A DNA stretch of 30,452 nucleotides from Asterionellopsis glacialis (Eukaryota > Bacillariophyta > Plagiogrammaphyceae > Rhaphoneidales > Asterionellopsidaceae): positions 18,989 through 49,440 of the forward strand of contig WKLE02000815.1 in assembly GCA_014885115.2 (NCBI GenBank), read 5' to 3'. The first letter of the stretch is position 1; each line of letters starts with the position of its first letter. Position numbers and translations under genes: made by a program. Under the pieces are notes generated by a model. That model saw nothing but the letters and a program-made list of their open reading frames with translations. It was not told the origin of the DNA and made no database searches. This document shows positions 18,988-27,990 of this stretch, piece by piece.

Positions 18988-21231
18988 TTATTTGCTACGA
19001 CGTCGAGCATTCTTTTTTCTGTCCGAACTTTTCTTTCTTTTTCTTTCCGATTTCACGCAAGTTTCCCTTTTTTTGTCCCAGACGCAATTATTTTTATCGG
19101 ATTGGCATTGTGCTTTGCTACTACCAAAGGATTCGCAATAGGTAAAAGATGAAAGTGGAGTATCAGCACTGGTGTTTTGAGTCCGCATCTTATCATCAGA
19201 CGGTCTTCCAGCTGGTGCAGCTGTCGGTGGGGATGTTGGTCGGGACGTAGGTCGGGATGTTGGTCGGGACGTAGGTCGGGCCGTAGGTCGGGACGTAGGT
19301 CGGGACGTAGGTCGGGACGTGAGTCGAGGTGTAGGTGGTTTGGGTGGGGGCTCTATTGCAAGACCTGATGCACTGGAACCAAGGACTGAGACATTGGAAC
19401 CAAGGACTGAGACATCGGCAGCTACAAGAGAATCCGTGTAACGTATGGAGTTCACCTTGATGATCAAACTTTGCTCTGACTTGCAAAAATCAGAAATAAG
19501 GTACTCTTTATTAGAATCCAATTTGGCCTCAAGATTTGATTCCCCCCCATCCCCCTGCCGTGTGTTCAGCTTTGTAATCATTACTTGATCACCACCTTCT
19601 TGTGTGTCAGCATTGATGCCTGTCTTCCGATTGAAACTAATGTAGAAGGCATAATCAAGTTTGGGACAGGGAAGTTCGACAATAACTTTATAGTTTGGCA
19701 TCGTTGAGACGGTACCATAGTCGGCTACTCCAACAATTTGGCCATTCCAATCACGTTCGAGAGGGTTAATGCTAACATGTTTATCCTCGTACCAACCGAG
19801 TTGCCAGCTCTTCGCCCCATTGAAACACATTATAGGACCATCTGAACCAGGATAGACCTGTCCCATGATTCCACTTTAGCATGACGGTATGAGGCAATCA
19901 GCGTCAAGTTAGGCAAATTATTTGGGATCACGATGTGCACTAGTTAATGATTCCATTTCAACTTACCTGTAATCTGCATGCCCACATCTTGGACATGTAC
20001 CCTCACCAGAGTGTTTGAGACCCATATTATGACCGATTTCTGATAAACACAGAAATCAATTCAAATTGGCACACAAATTAGTAATGGAATAAAAAGGGAA
20101 GAACAACATTTTACGTTGATTAGGTACTTACCGTGCATCTTGGTAGTAAGGCTTCCGCACCAATCACCGTGATAAACGGAAAGAAAATCGTTCCTCCAAG
20201 CATATCCTGGAAAAATTAAGAGTTAGCAAATCGTGATTCTTAGATAAAACACCAATTCATACAAAGTCTTGGAAATTGTTCTCTACTCTAGACCAAGCTA
20301 GACTTTCTTACCTATGAATGCTTTTACCCCCTTAGGAACGCAGACCATTATATGATCAAACCTTTTGGAAAGATTCCCGCCGAACTCTTTTCTTAGTTTG
20401 TCCAAAGCAGCATTCACGATTGATCTTCCATATTTATCGTCTTCGCTGGTGTTCATATCAAGATTGATATCGTAGACACCACTTTCTATCCCAGGACCTT
20501 GAGCGGGAGCGATATTTAGTTTCCCGTAAGAGCATGCATCCATTTGCGATTTGACATTGTGCATGTCTCCGTGTGTACCGAAAACTCGATCGCTAAGTTC
20601 TTTGGCTGGGAAATGAGGGCTGGAATTTTGAGTGGTGATGCGCAATACGACAGTTTCTTTTGTCCCTGAAGCACGCGATGAAAGTTCTCGATGAGATCTT
20701 TCTTCTTCTTTGTGACCATTAGTCGATTGGACGACTATGGAATCGTCACCAACAAATAGAGTTCTTACATTAAAACCAAAAGGGTCCCTGCCTTCAATTG
20801 TAGAAGTTGTATCTACTTCCATATTTGACGCCACCAGTTCAGATTCTGAACTGATGATTCCGCCTTTGTTTTTTTCGAGCCATTCTTCAGAAAGGCCTTG
20901 TATCTCGAGACGTCTAGTTCTCCCTTTCAGGATAATTTCGCACTCTAGAGTTTCTTCATCTCCGCGTCCCGTTTCTGTATACAACCAAAACAACTTGCAT
21001 CGTTGCTTGCCATCGGTCCGTCTCCTTTGTCTTAGACCTTGACTATCGCTTGTAGGTGAATTCTGATCACGAGTAACAAAGAAGAAAATGGGGTGAGTTT
21101 GCTCTGCATCGACAAAATGGTACCACAGTTCACAGTGTGAATCAGAGAATGATACTGCTTACCTCTTGCTCAAGTCCTATCACCGAATGAAAGCACAAAA
21201 ACCATGTAGACACAGAGGAAAAGAGTTTCAT
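18988..21231 (-). CDS. Gametolysin-type zinc metalloprotease (peptidase M11), five exons
   Basis: Exons on the minus strand are 21231-21163, 21062-20312, 20206-20132, 20039-19967 and 19873-18988 (617 residues), with introns of 100, 105, 92 and 93 nt. Exon 1 encodes a signal peptide ([19 protein letters not shown]). The catalytic domain starts near VVLRITTQ. The zinc site is [11 protein letters not shown] (H298, E299, H302, H308); intron 3 falls between the first base and the last two of the E299 codon. Then come [11 protein letters not shown] and the Met-turn SGIMG (M326), then [15 protein letters not shown]. An extended linker contains eight near-perfect RPTS units (about 506-540). The end carries C569, C579, C586 and C595 plus a strongly basic tail (RKRKK, RRRSK). 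A secreted protease is expected; substrate unknown. Introns 2 and 4 match the positions and phases of both introns of the paralogue at 16263. Confidence 0.86.
19228..19335 (-). repeat. 12-bp minisatellite encoding RPTS units
   Basis: About eight copies of a 12-bp unit (plus-strand form GTCGGGACGTAG) lie in frame inside the last exon of the minus-strand M11 gene. Variant copies encode RPTA and SPPT. Because the unit is a multiple of three, copy-number change would lengthen or shorten the linker without a frameshift. Just beyond it, at about 19374-19416, a 21-bp near-duplication encodes two VSVLGS copies. Confidence 0.75.
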
Positions 21232-21335
21232 TGTTTATTTATCGTGTATCGAGACTATCAACTTCAACTTTTGTGAATGGGAAGTTGGAGAAATTAGAAA
21301 GACAAATTTTTGAAAAGTTGTCAGAATGCCTTCCG

Positions 21336-21342
21336 TATATAA
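21336..21342 (-). promoter_or_regulatory. TATA-like box of the minus-strand M11 protease gene
   Basis: On the minus strand TTATATA ends in a TATATA core about 110 bases upstream of the ATG at 21231, close to the spacing seen in the paralogue at 16147. This supports the 21231 start and the small first exon. Confidence 0.35.
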
Positions 21343-22547
21343 ACTAAAAAATTTCGAAACTGCCAGGCTCTCGATGGAGGGAGTCGAGTGCATACATATG
21401 CCGTCAATCTACAGTTGTGCTGCTTGTTGTGCCTTGCTTTGCTGAGAGTGGCCAATGTTTATCGGGCCCTCTAGGTTCCCTAAGCTAGGACCTAGCGTGA
21501 AAACCTACAGAGGTACTCCGTAAATCTGATGAAAAATAGGCGACCACTTTTAATGTAGTTTCAAGTTTTCTTTCACGTCTGGTGCCAGGAAAATTTTCAA
21601 TTCCATCCAATCAAATTAGGACTAACTACATTACTTTCATCCAAGCTGTACATAAGTATGTGAATGAACCAATAGGATCGTCGAGAGGAACCGATTCTTC
21701 CCTATGTACTGTTGGCATAATCCCCGATCGTATGAATCACATACTGACGTCATAAATTCCAAGTTGCCATGTCATTTCAACATTATTGAAACAGTACAAA
21801 CAGTATGATAGTTTTGGTATAGGCAATAATTTCATTCCATAGACTTTTCTCTTATTTTGCAATATGATGACCGGCTGCGTGTGCTGGCTACATTTTGTTA
21901 AATATATAATGGAAGGATAAAATTTAATTTTCCGTTCAAATCCAACAATTCGAGCAGATTCTATCAGATTGACATCGGCAGTGATACTCATGAAAGCAGT
22001 AAATATTCATCCCTTGTATTTATCGTAAAGGAGCATTTTTACATGAATCAGAATGTGCAAATGTACCAGCTACTACTCCAATGAAAATTTTCGAAAATCA
22101 AAATTCACCGTATTCCTGAATGTATACCTATATTGAGTTCTAAATTTTTGATTTGCCGCCGCCGAGGTAGATGTTCCCCTTTCCGAAAATCTTGATTTTA
22201 TATTGATGGATGACCTGTGAAACCAATGGCCCTGTGACATGTAAACCATGTGACCGCTCAAAGAAGGTAAACCGCCTGTTTATTTAACAAACAAGAATAA
22301 CTAATCTTGGATCTAAACAAATGAATGTCCATTATTTTCTTTATGATTTTTCCTGCCCCCGTGGCAGATTCTGTTGAATGATATCATGATGTACTGTATT
22401 ATACTTGTTACGGGGTAAAGCAGACCTTGTTGCCACATGTACCTTACCGTACTTTCGTTATTGTAATGTCTGCGTTGGACTACTAACTAACCCCGGGCAT
22501 TGTTCCCCTTTATTTTTTTACAAGCAATATCCTGATACATACCATTT
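21343..22547. other. Intergenic region upstream of the minus-strand M11 gene
   Basis: This is 1.2 kb of AT-rich sequence without a supportable gene. A perfect TGACGTCA lies at 21745-21752. The short minus-strand open frames at 21737-21991 and 22073-22261 have no recognisable composition and no neighbours that would support them. Confidence 0.45.
21745..21752. promoter_or_regulatory. CRE-like palindrome TGACGTCA
   Basis: This is the second perfect TGACGTCA in the window, about 515 bases upstream of the minus-strand M11 start codon. The distance makes a promoter role less likely than for the one at 14381. Confidence 0.2.
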
Positions 22548-22925
22548 ACCTCGTACCAGGTACATAGACAGGCAGTGATAAGTTCAACAGGTATTGGACT
22601 TAGTATGAAAAGTATGTACCTGTCTAGAAATGATATACCAGGTAATACTGTACCAGGTACCAGGTACCTCTCGTAATAGCCTTACCAGGTACCGGTTCTT
22701 ACTGTATCTGATATTCCCTACACCAGGTACATTACAGGTACCCTGATGACCCTGTACCTGGGTACCTGGTACAGGTACCCAGGTACAGTTCCTGGGACCA
22801 CAGATATCTGTACCAGGTACACTATTTACTTAGACCATGTACATACAGGTACTTGAAGAGATAGGTATATATGTTACTGTACCTGGTAACCAAGAACTTA
22901 TACCGGTATCAGAGTACCTACAATC
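22548..22925. repeat. GGTACC/GTAC palindromic word island E
   Basis: The same vocabulary as islands A and B recurs: GTACCAGGTACCAGGTACC at about 22649-22668, and CTGGGTACCTGGTACAGGTA followed by CCCAGGTACAG at 22758-22788. It ends about 100 bases before the first transposase-like codons at 23020 and so marks the boundary of the mobile-element region. Confidence 0.65.
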
Positions 22926-23019
22926 AACACCTGAGAGAGTAAAACAAATCAAGAAGGAACAACAAAATGCTCGGAATGTATAGTACCAATCACTTCTCTT
23001 TTCACTTTCTTTTTTCGAT

Positions 23020-24885
23020 TCAAAAGAAGCAATTAATCTGTTTCCACCGCAAGATGGTGAATCACTTGAGGATTGTCTTTATAGGAGAATTGGGTTACTA
23101 AGGAGTTCCAATCAACTAGGTGTAGGGTACAAGCATTTGATTCCAGGAGGTGATGAAAATGAAGTTTATTCAACCCGTGATGCACAATATTTGGTTCATA
23201 AAGCACTTTTTTAGCAAAAGCATATGAAATTGTACTGGATGAAACAGATAATGGAAGAACTTTTCATCTATGTTGTCAATTATTCATTTTGGAAATAAAT
23301 GACTACTTAGGATTTGATTTATTAATAATACCCGTACATTAATGAGATGGAACCAACAGTATCATTCCGACAATAAATTTCCACATACAAAGAATTGTTT
23401 CATGACGGAAGAAAAGGAATTGGTTCCTACCCTTTTTGAATTGTTTTCAGAAGCAAAAATGATGATTTGTGACCATTTGAATAAAATCTTAGAAACACTT
23501 TCAATAAGAAAAGCAAATGAATTCTATACAATGAAAGTTCTGATGATACACTAGAGGAAACCAGATGTTTGGAACTAATTGGCCTAAACTGGCTATCTGA
23601 AAGTACCACATATAGCTATATGACAGACTATTTAGGGTATAACCAAGACATAAGAAAGAAGACATCTCATATTGATGGTCGTGAGGATCCAGAACAAGTA
23701 ATACAAGCTAGAAAGGTGTTCTGTAAATGGTATTTGTCGACCAAGTTGAGAACCCATAGGTGGGTTCAACTGAAACAAGAACTTTATGACCATCTTGTCC
23801 AGTCTAACGAGTTGTCAAGTAATAGAATGTACCTTAAATATGAAAGAGGTGGTTCCCTATGGTATGAGCTGCCTGTTGGTGAAGCTACTTGTCTTATTAA
23901 GGACTATAGTAAGGATGATTGTAAAGTACATGGAGGCAACCTATCAATTAGGAAGCCTCCTGGAACTAAACCAGTAATGATATGGGGCCAAGATGAGGCT
24001 CTATATCATCAATTCTTGTTAAATAACAATGTGTATGGGTAGGCCCAAATGGTGAACAAGCATTACTTCCAAAAATGGAGGGATGTGCATGAATGATAAA
24101 TGGGTTTCAGGCCAGAGACCATGGTTTTGGTGGACATGCTATAACAGAAAAGCAGCTAAATGCAATAAACAGAATATGTGTGGGACAAGCATACAATAAT
24201 ACAGATGAAGCAATGTATGTACACAACAAGACTACTAAAGATCCATTATCTACATCACCACTACAAAAAAAATGAGATAGGTACCAATGCAGAAGGTTAT
24301 TGGAATTTTTATGAGATTGCAATACAGTTTGAGGATGTAGTTGATTGTTGTGTGTGTTTATATGCCAACTTTGAACACATTTATTTATTTGATCATTCAT
24401 CTTGTCATGGCAAGAAAAGGGAAGATAGCTTGGATGAATACAAGATGAACACTGGTTTTATAGTGCCAACCAATCAAAACTGAGACCAACAAAAATTACA
24501 TCTGGCTGCCTTGGTGATTGTGCTGAAAGAACTCTGCAGGTAGGGGATGTTCAAGAACCTTGTTATCCCATTAATACCAGTGAAGGTGACCCTAGTCCCT
24601 TGTATATAACATCAGCAGACCAGGAGTTGTCCAAACTAGACAAGCCAAGATCTCATACAGTAGCATCAAGAGAAAATAAAAGAACAGAAAGAAGGAAGCA
24701 ATAGCAGCATTATAAAAGAAACAATGTTGAGATTCCAAGGAGAAGAATAAAGTAAAAGAACTATTGGAAATGTGCACAGCAAACAACATACCTGTGAATA
24801 TTGTTGAAGCAGACATAGAAACAGGATGGACAGGACATCCCGAAGGTCTTGTCCAAATGTTATTGGAAAGAGAATTGATTCAAAA
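23020..24885 (+). pseudogene. Frameshifted transposase-like gene of an uncharacterised diatom element family
   Basis: Protein-like sequence continues for about 1.85 kb on the plus strand but jumps frames and hits stops repeatedly. In order: EAINLFPPQDGESLEDC (23026); LAKAYEIVLDETDNGRTFHL after a +1 shift (23211); NKFPHTKNC...TEEKELVPTL (23375); an intact 157-residue block (23569-24042) with HIDGREDPEQVIQARKVFCK, HRWVQLKQ and PVMIWGQDEALYHQFL; VGPNGEQALLPKMEG in another frame, then a stop; MINGFQARDHGFGGH (24093); GYWNFYEIAIQFEDVVDC and YLFDHSSCHGKKR (24295-24425); CAERTLQVGDVQ (24520-24556); and GWTGHPEGLVQMLLERELI (24827-24883). Acidic residues in GQDEA and LFDHSSCH could be part of a DDE-type catalytic set. 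From memory, related proteins occur in many copies in diatom and some animal genomes; I know no accepted name. At least five breaks make it non-functional. Confidence 0.7.
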
Positions 24886-25156
24886 GAAGATTATCTTAAC
24901 CCTTTGACTACCAGTTTTTCCAGTTTTAAGATATATCTCATGTTTGATAATGCTTCTTGTCCAACCATCCTCATTTTCAACCAATCATATTTTTGCAATC
25001 ATTATTTTTCATTTATAGAAATAGTCTGCCAATCTTGGCTACCAATCTTGGGAAGGGTCCCAAACCAAAAATTGCAAATCCCAGAGACACTCACAGCACA
25101 ACCACACATCACATGAATTTCTCTCACTGCTAGTTCATTGTCAAACAGCCAGCATC

Positions 25157-25468
25157 ATGGATTATGTCAATAATGCCCCACCCATTCTTGGACCAGAACC
25201 TCCTTCCTTTTCCCAAGAACAAGCAGTAGACCCACCTAATCACAGTATATTTGATAGTGATAATAATGATGAAGAGGATGTTTATGTTGATTGTGGTGGT
25301 AGTCCATGTGAATGGACTGAGTTTGGCCCTGGAGTTCTTGCACAGGTGCCATTACTGTACTTTCTTGAAATTAAAGAAGATGGCCAAGAAGTTATCATTG
25401 ACAAAGATTTTAAACCAGTTTCAAATTTGACCCATGAGAAAGACTCTTTATTGCTCTTTTACTTGTGA
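25157..25468 (+). CDS. Small acidic hypothetical protein or mobile-element fragment
   Basis: A 103-residue open frame starts MDYVNNAPPILGPEPP. It is Pro-rich, then acidic (SDNNDEEDVYVDCGG), then has a PCEWTEFGPGVLAQVPLLYFLEIKEDG stretch and stops at 25468. The leading acidic, low-complexity segment resembles N-termini of transposase genes. The frame lies between two decayed element remnants, so it may be the 5' end of a third element rather than a cellular gene. The sequence just after the stop (25470-25560) still looks partly coding (VTSKIRKLFPEKVDK). I do not recognise a family. Confidence 0.3.
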   Translation: MDYVNNAPPILGPEPPSFSQEQAVDPPNHSIFDSDNNDEEDVYVDCGGSPCEWTEFGPGVLAQVPLLYFLEIKEDGQEVIIDKDFKPVSNLTHEKDSLLLFYL

Positions 25469-25689
25469 GAAATATGGACACTCTGGGGTAAGGATAATAG
25501 GATACCCATTGTGAGCTGTGTTACCTCCAAGATTAGGAAGCTATTTCCTGAAAAAGTTGACAAATAACAACCATTAGCAAGATGATAAATGACAACAATA
25601 ATAAACAATGAATGCATAGCAGAAATGAATATAACTAGTATGTTGTAGAGAATAACAATATAAATAATAAAATTTTTTGTTAGAAATTA

Positions 25690-26065
25690 ATTTTTTACAA
25701 CTTTTCTGGAAGCCTCAGTGTTTCTACATTTCCAATATGTTTTGTAACTCTTCTCATCTTTCCAGGGAATTTGATGGATTTTCTAACCACATCTACAATT
25801 AGTTTAGTTCTTCCTTTCATTGCAATGAAAGGAGGTGTAACAATTCATGTGAAATCCCTTCTTACATTCCATACAACCATAATTTTTTTTAAAATACAAC
25901 CCATTTGACACAGAAAATAATCCACATCCTTCTTATCCATATTCTCAACAATCATATGATGGTTGGGATTTATACTTCCTGCTGTCTCCATTATTGTCTG
26001 CACTCTTGTATCATCCTCTGCTTGTACCTTGAAGACATGATGCTAGGAGTAACACAACAATCAAT
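25690..26065 (-). pseudogene. Zinc-ribbon remnant of a mobile-element protein
   Basis: On the minus strand about 55 codons (26045-25885) read FKVQAEDDTRVQTIMETAGS...DKKDVDYFLCQMG. After a frame change at about 25880 comes YGCMECKKGFHMNCYTSFHC, a compact Cys/His cluster (C-x2-C...C...H-C). The cluster resembles the zinc-ribbon at the C-terminus of PiggyBac-like transposases, but without the catalytic domain this remains a guess. Frame changes and a stop just after the cluster indicate decay. Confidence 0.35.
25812..25833. repeat. 22-bp perfect palindrome
   Basis: The sequence reads TCCTTTCATTG then its reverse complement, with no loop. It falls inside the zinc-ribbon remnant codons, so it may be chance. 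Confidence 0.5.
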
Positions 26066-27990
26066 CAAAAAAATGACATGAATAACACTCCAATATCACA
26101 AGATGAGAGTAATGTGAGTGAAATACAGTCTTCTATTTTTTAGTCTATGATGCCTAACTTTTGAAGGGTTGACCTTAACAAAACATGTCACATATTTATT
26201 GAAATCATTTTTGAAAATCAATTAAAATAGCATAGTGTATAGGAGCTCAAAACCAGTTTGAAAGGCATTGGGAATACACCCTGGGTAGGAAAAAGCTGAA
26301 AATGAAATATATCTCATTTTTTGTACTACTGTCCATCTCCACTCACAATCAAGGAAAATCAGCAATCAGTCCTCAAAAATGTCCTCCACCACCAATAAGA
26401 ATCCTTTAAAAAGTGAGGTATATCTGACTTTTTTGTTTGAAACAGGTGGTAGTTAAAGGGTTAAAAAAATTAACAAAGAATACAAGAAAGATGAAGAGAG
26501 AAAAAAGAGTCCAGGAACATCCTTGAGAGAAATCATGTACAAAGCAAAGGGTTGTCAGTATCTTCCTTCATGTTGGCACAGAGTATATATTTGAAAGTGT
26601 TATTTTCAGTGACTTGTGTTTCAGCTTCATCAACAATTTGCTTGGCTACTGTAGTTGGGTAGCAGGTCTAACAGCAGGTCTTGCCTTTATGCTTGAAAGT
26701 TGAATACTCTGGGTTTGTACATAGGTCAGTATCAGCTGGGATGAGGTCATCAAACAGGCTGTGTGATTTTGTTATTCTCATAGAATACCATTTTCACACA
26801 TCTGCATAATTCTAGAGTATTCAGTTAACTCACAAACTGTACAGGTTGTTGGTGCTTCTGAAATAACTTTCCTGTAAGAATGCCCAGTATGTGATATTTG
26901 TAGGTAATATTCTTTTTTTTTTGGGGGGGGGATTACAGTTGTTGTTGTTGTTGTTGTTTGTGATAGAGATGGTATTATTGGTGATATTGTTATTGTTGGT
27001 GGTGGTGGAGGTCATGGTGATGGCAGTGATGGTGATGGCTTAAACATTGAAGTAAGTGTGTGAATACCAGAATCACACATGTGCATGATTCTCTTATTTT
27101 GGTGAAGAATCCCAATTACTCACATAATGCACCAAAACACACAACAAAATACTCCAGCTGTCTTCCTGTAAAGAACAATGACAGAGAAACAACCATTAAA
27201 TAACAGTTAAATAACAGTTTAAAAAATAAGGCATATTCCAGGAGGCAACTAATTAGCAAAAGGGCAATGTGGCATTTTTTTACTAGTAAAAAGCAAGAAA
27301 GTGTCCACCACCAAAGTGAGATGGTCCTGCAATAAAATTTATATCTATTTTATGAATAAAAACATTATACAAACAATCCAGTTGTCACAAAAAGAACAGG
27401 TAAAAAAAATGATCTGACCACTATACAACCATGCACACTAAATGATAGAGGGCCCATGAGGGGGAGCATTAATCTACTATGCAGATCTGCCCCCTCAGGC
27501 TCATTATTACAAAGATATGTACTAGTAGTTTACTTCTTCTGTAGACCCATTTTCTATTGCTTTCATTATAAGTCTTATTCATATTGGCAGCAGTGTTTGA
27601 GCTCCCTAAACAATATCCCAGTAAGTAGTAATGGAAAAGTATAAAAAGTATCACAGGAATATTTTAATCTGTTTCAAAAATATGGGACTCAAAAATAATT
27701 TGCTTTCTCAATACAACAAAACAAACCTTGCACCTTGTGAGAAATAAAATAAGTTATTACTTGAAAAGAAGTAATAAAACAAAACAAGACAGAGGAAAAG
27801 AACTTCTGTGCTTATACAAAATCATAGATTTTTCCAATCTTGTTTGATTATAGTACAGGACAAAGAAGGAGTCTATGGAAGTTCTTCTATTCTCATAGTA
27901 GACAAGGAATCTGTAATAGAATTGCCATGTTAGGAACCCCCCCTATTAGGGACTAGGATATCCAACTTGGTTTGTCTCCCTTGTCATGCA
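26066..27990. other. Low-GC decayed mobile-element region without an intact gene
   Basis: No intact or clearly recognisable coding sequence. A weak minus-strand trace lies at about 26540-26780 (segments such as DLIPADTDLCTNPEYS and NTFKYILCANMKEDTDNP), separated by stops. Simple sequence lies at 26913-27041. Remaining short open frames (for example 27456-27654 on both strands) have no protein-like character. Confidence 0.4.
26913..27041. repeat. Simple-sequence tract: T10-G9, then (GTT)6 and GTT/GGT/GAT-rich run
   Basis: T10 (26913-26922) is followed by G9 (26923-26931). Then comes a GTT microsatellite (26938-26956), grading into degenerate GGT/GTT/GAT triplets to about 27041. This explains the Asn/Thr-rich open frame on the opposite strand. 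Confidence 0.8.

Noticed and set aside
19177..19486. Open frames on both strands with [10 protein letters not shown] or YVPTYVPTY repeats
   Set aside because: They are alternate-frame readings of the RPTS minisatellite in the minus-strand M11 exon.
20737..21042. Plus-strand 101-residue frame
   Set aside because: It overlaps exon 2 of the minus-strand M11 gene in antisense.
21063..21162. Alternative acceptor at the CGATGCAG inside intron 1 of the minus-strand M11 gene
   Set aside because: It keeps frame briefly but runs into a TGA before the next acceptor; the GATCAG acceptor joins cleanly.
26830..27015. Asn/Thr-rich minus-strand frame
   Set aside because: It is produced by the GTT microsatellite and related simple sequence.
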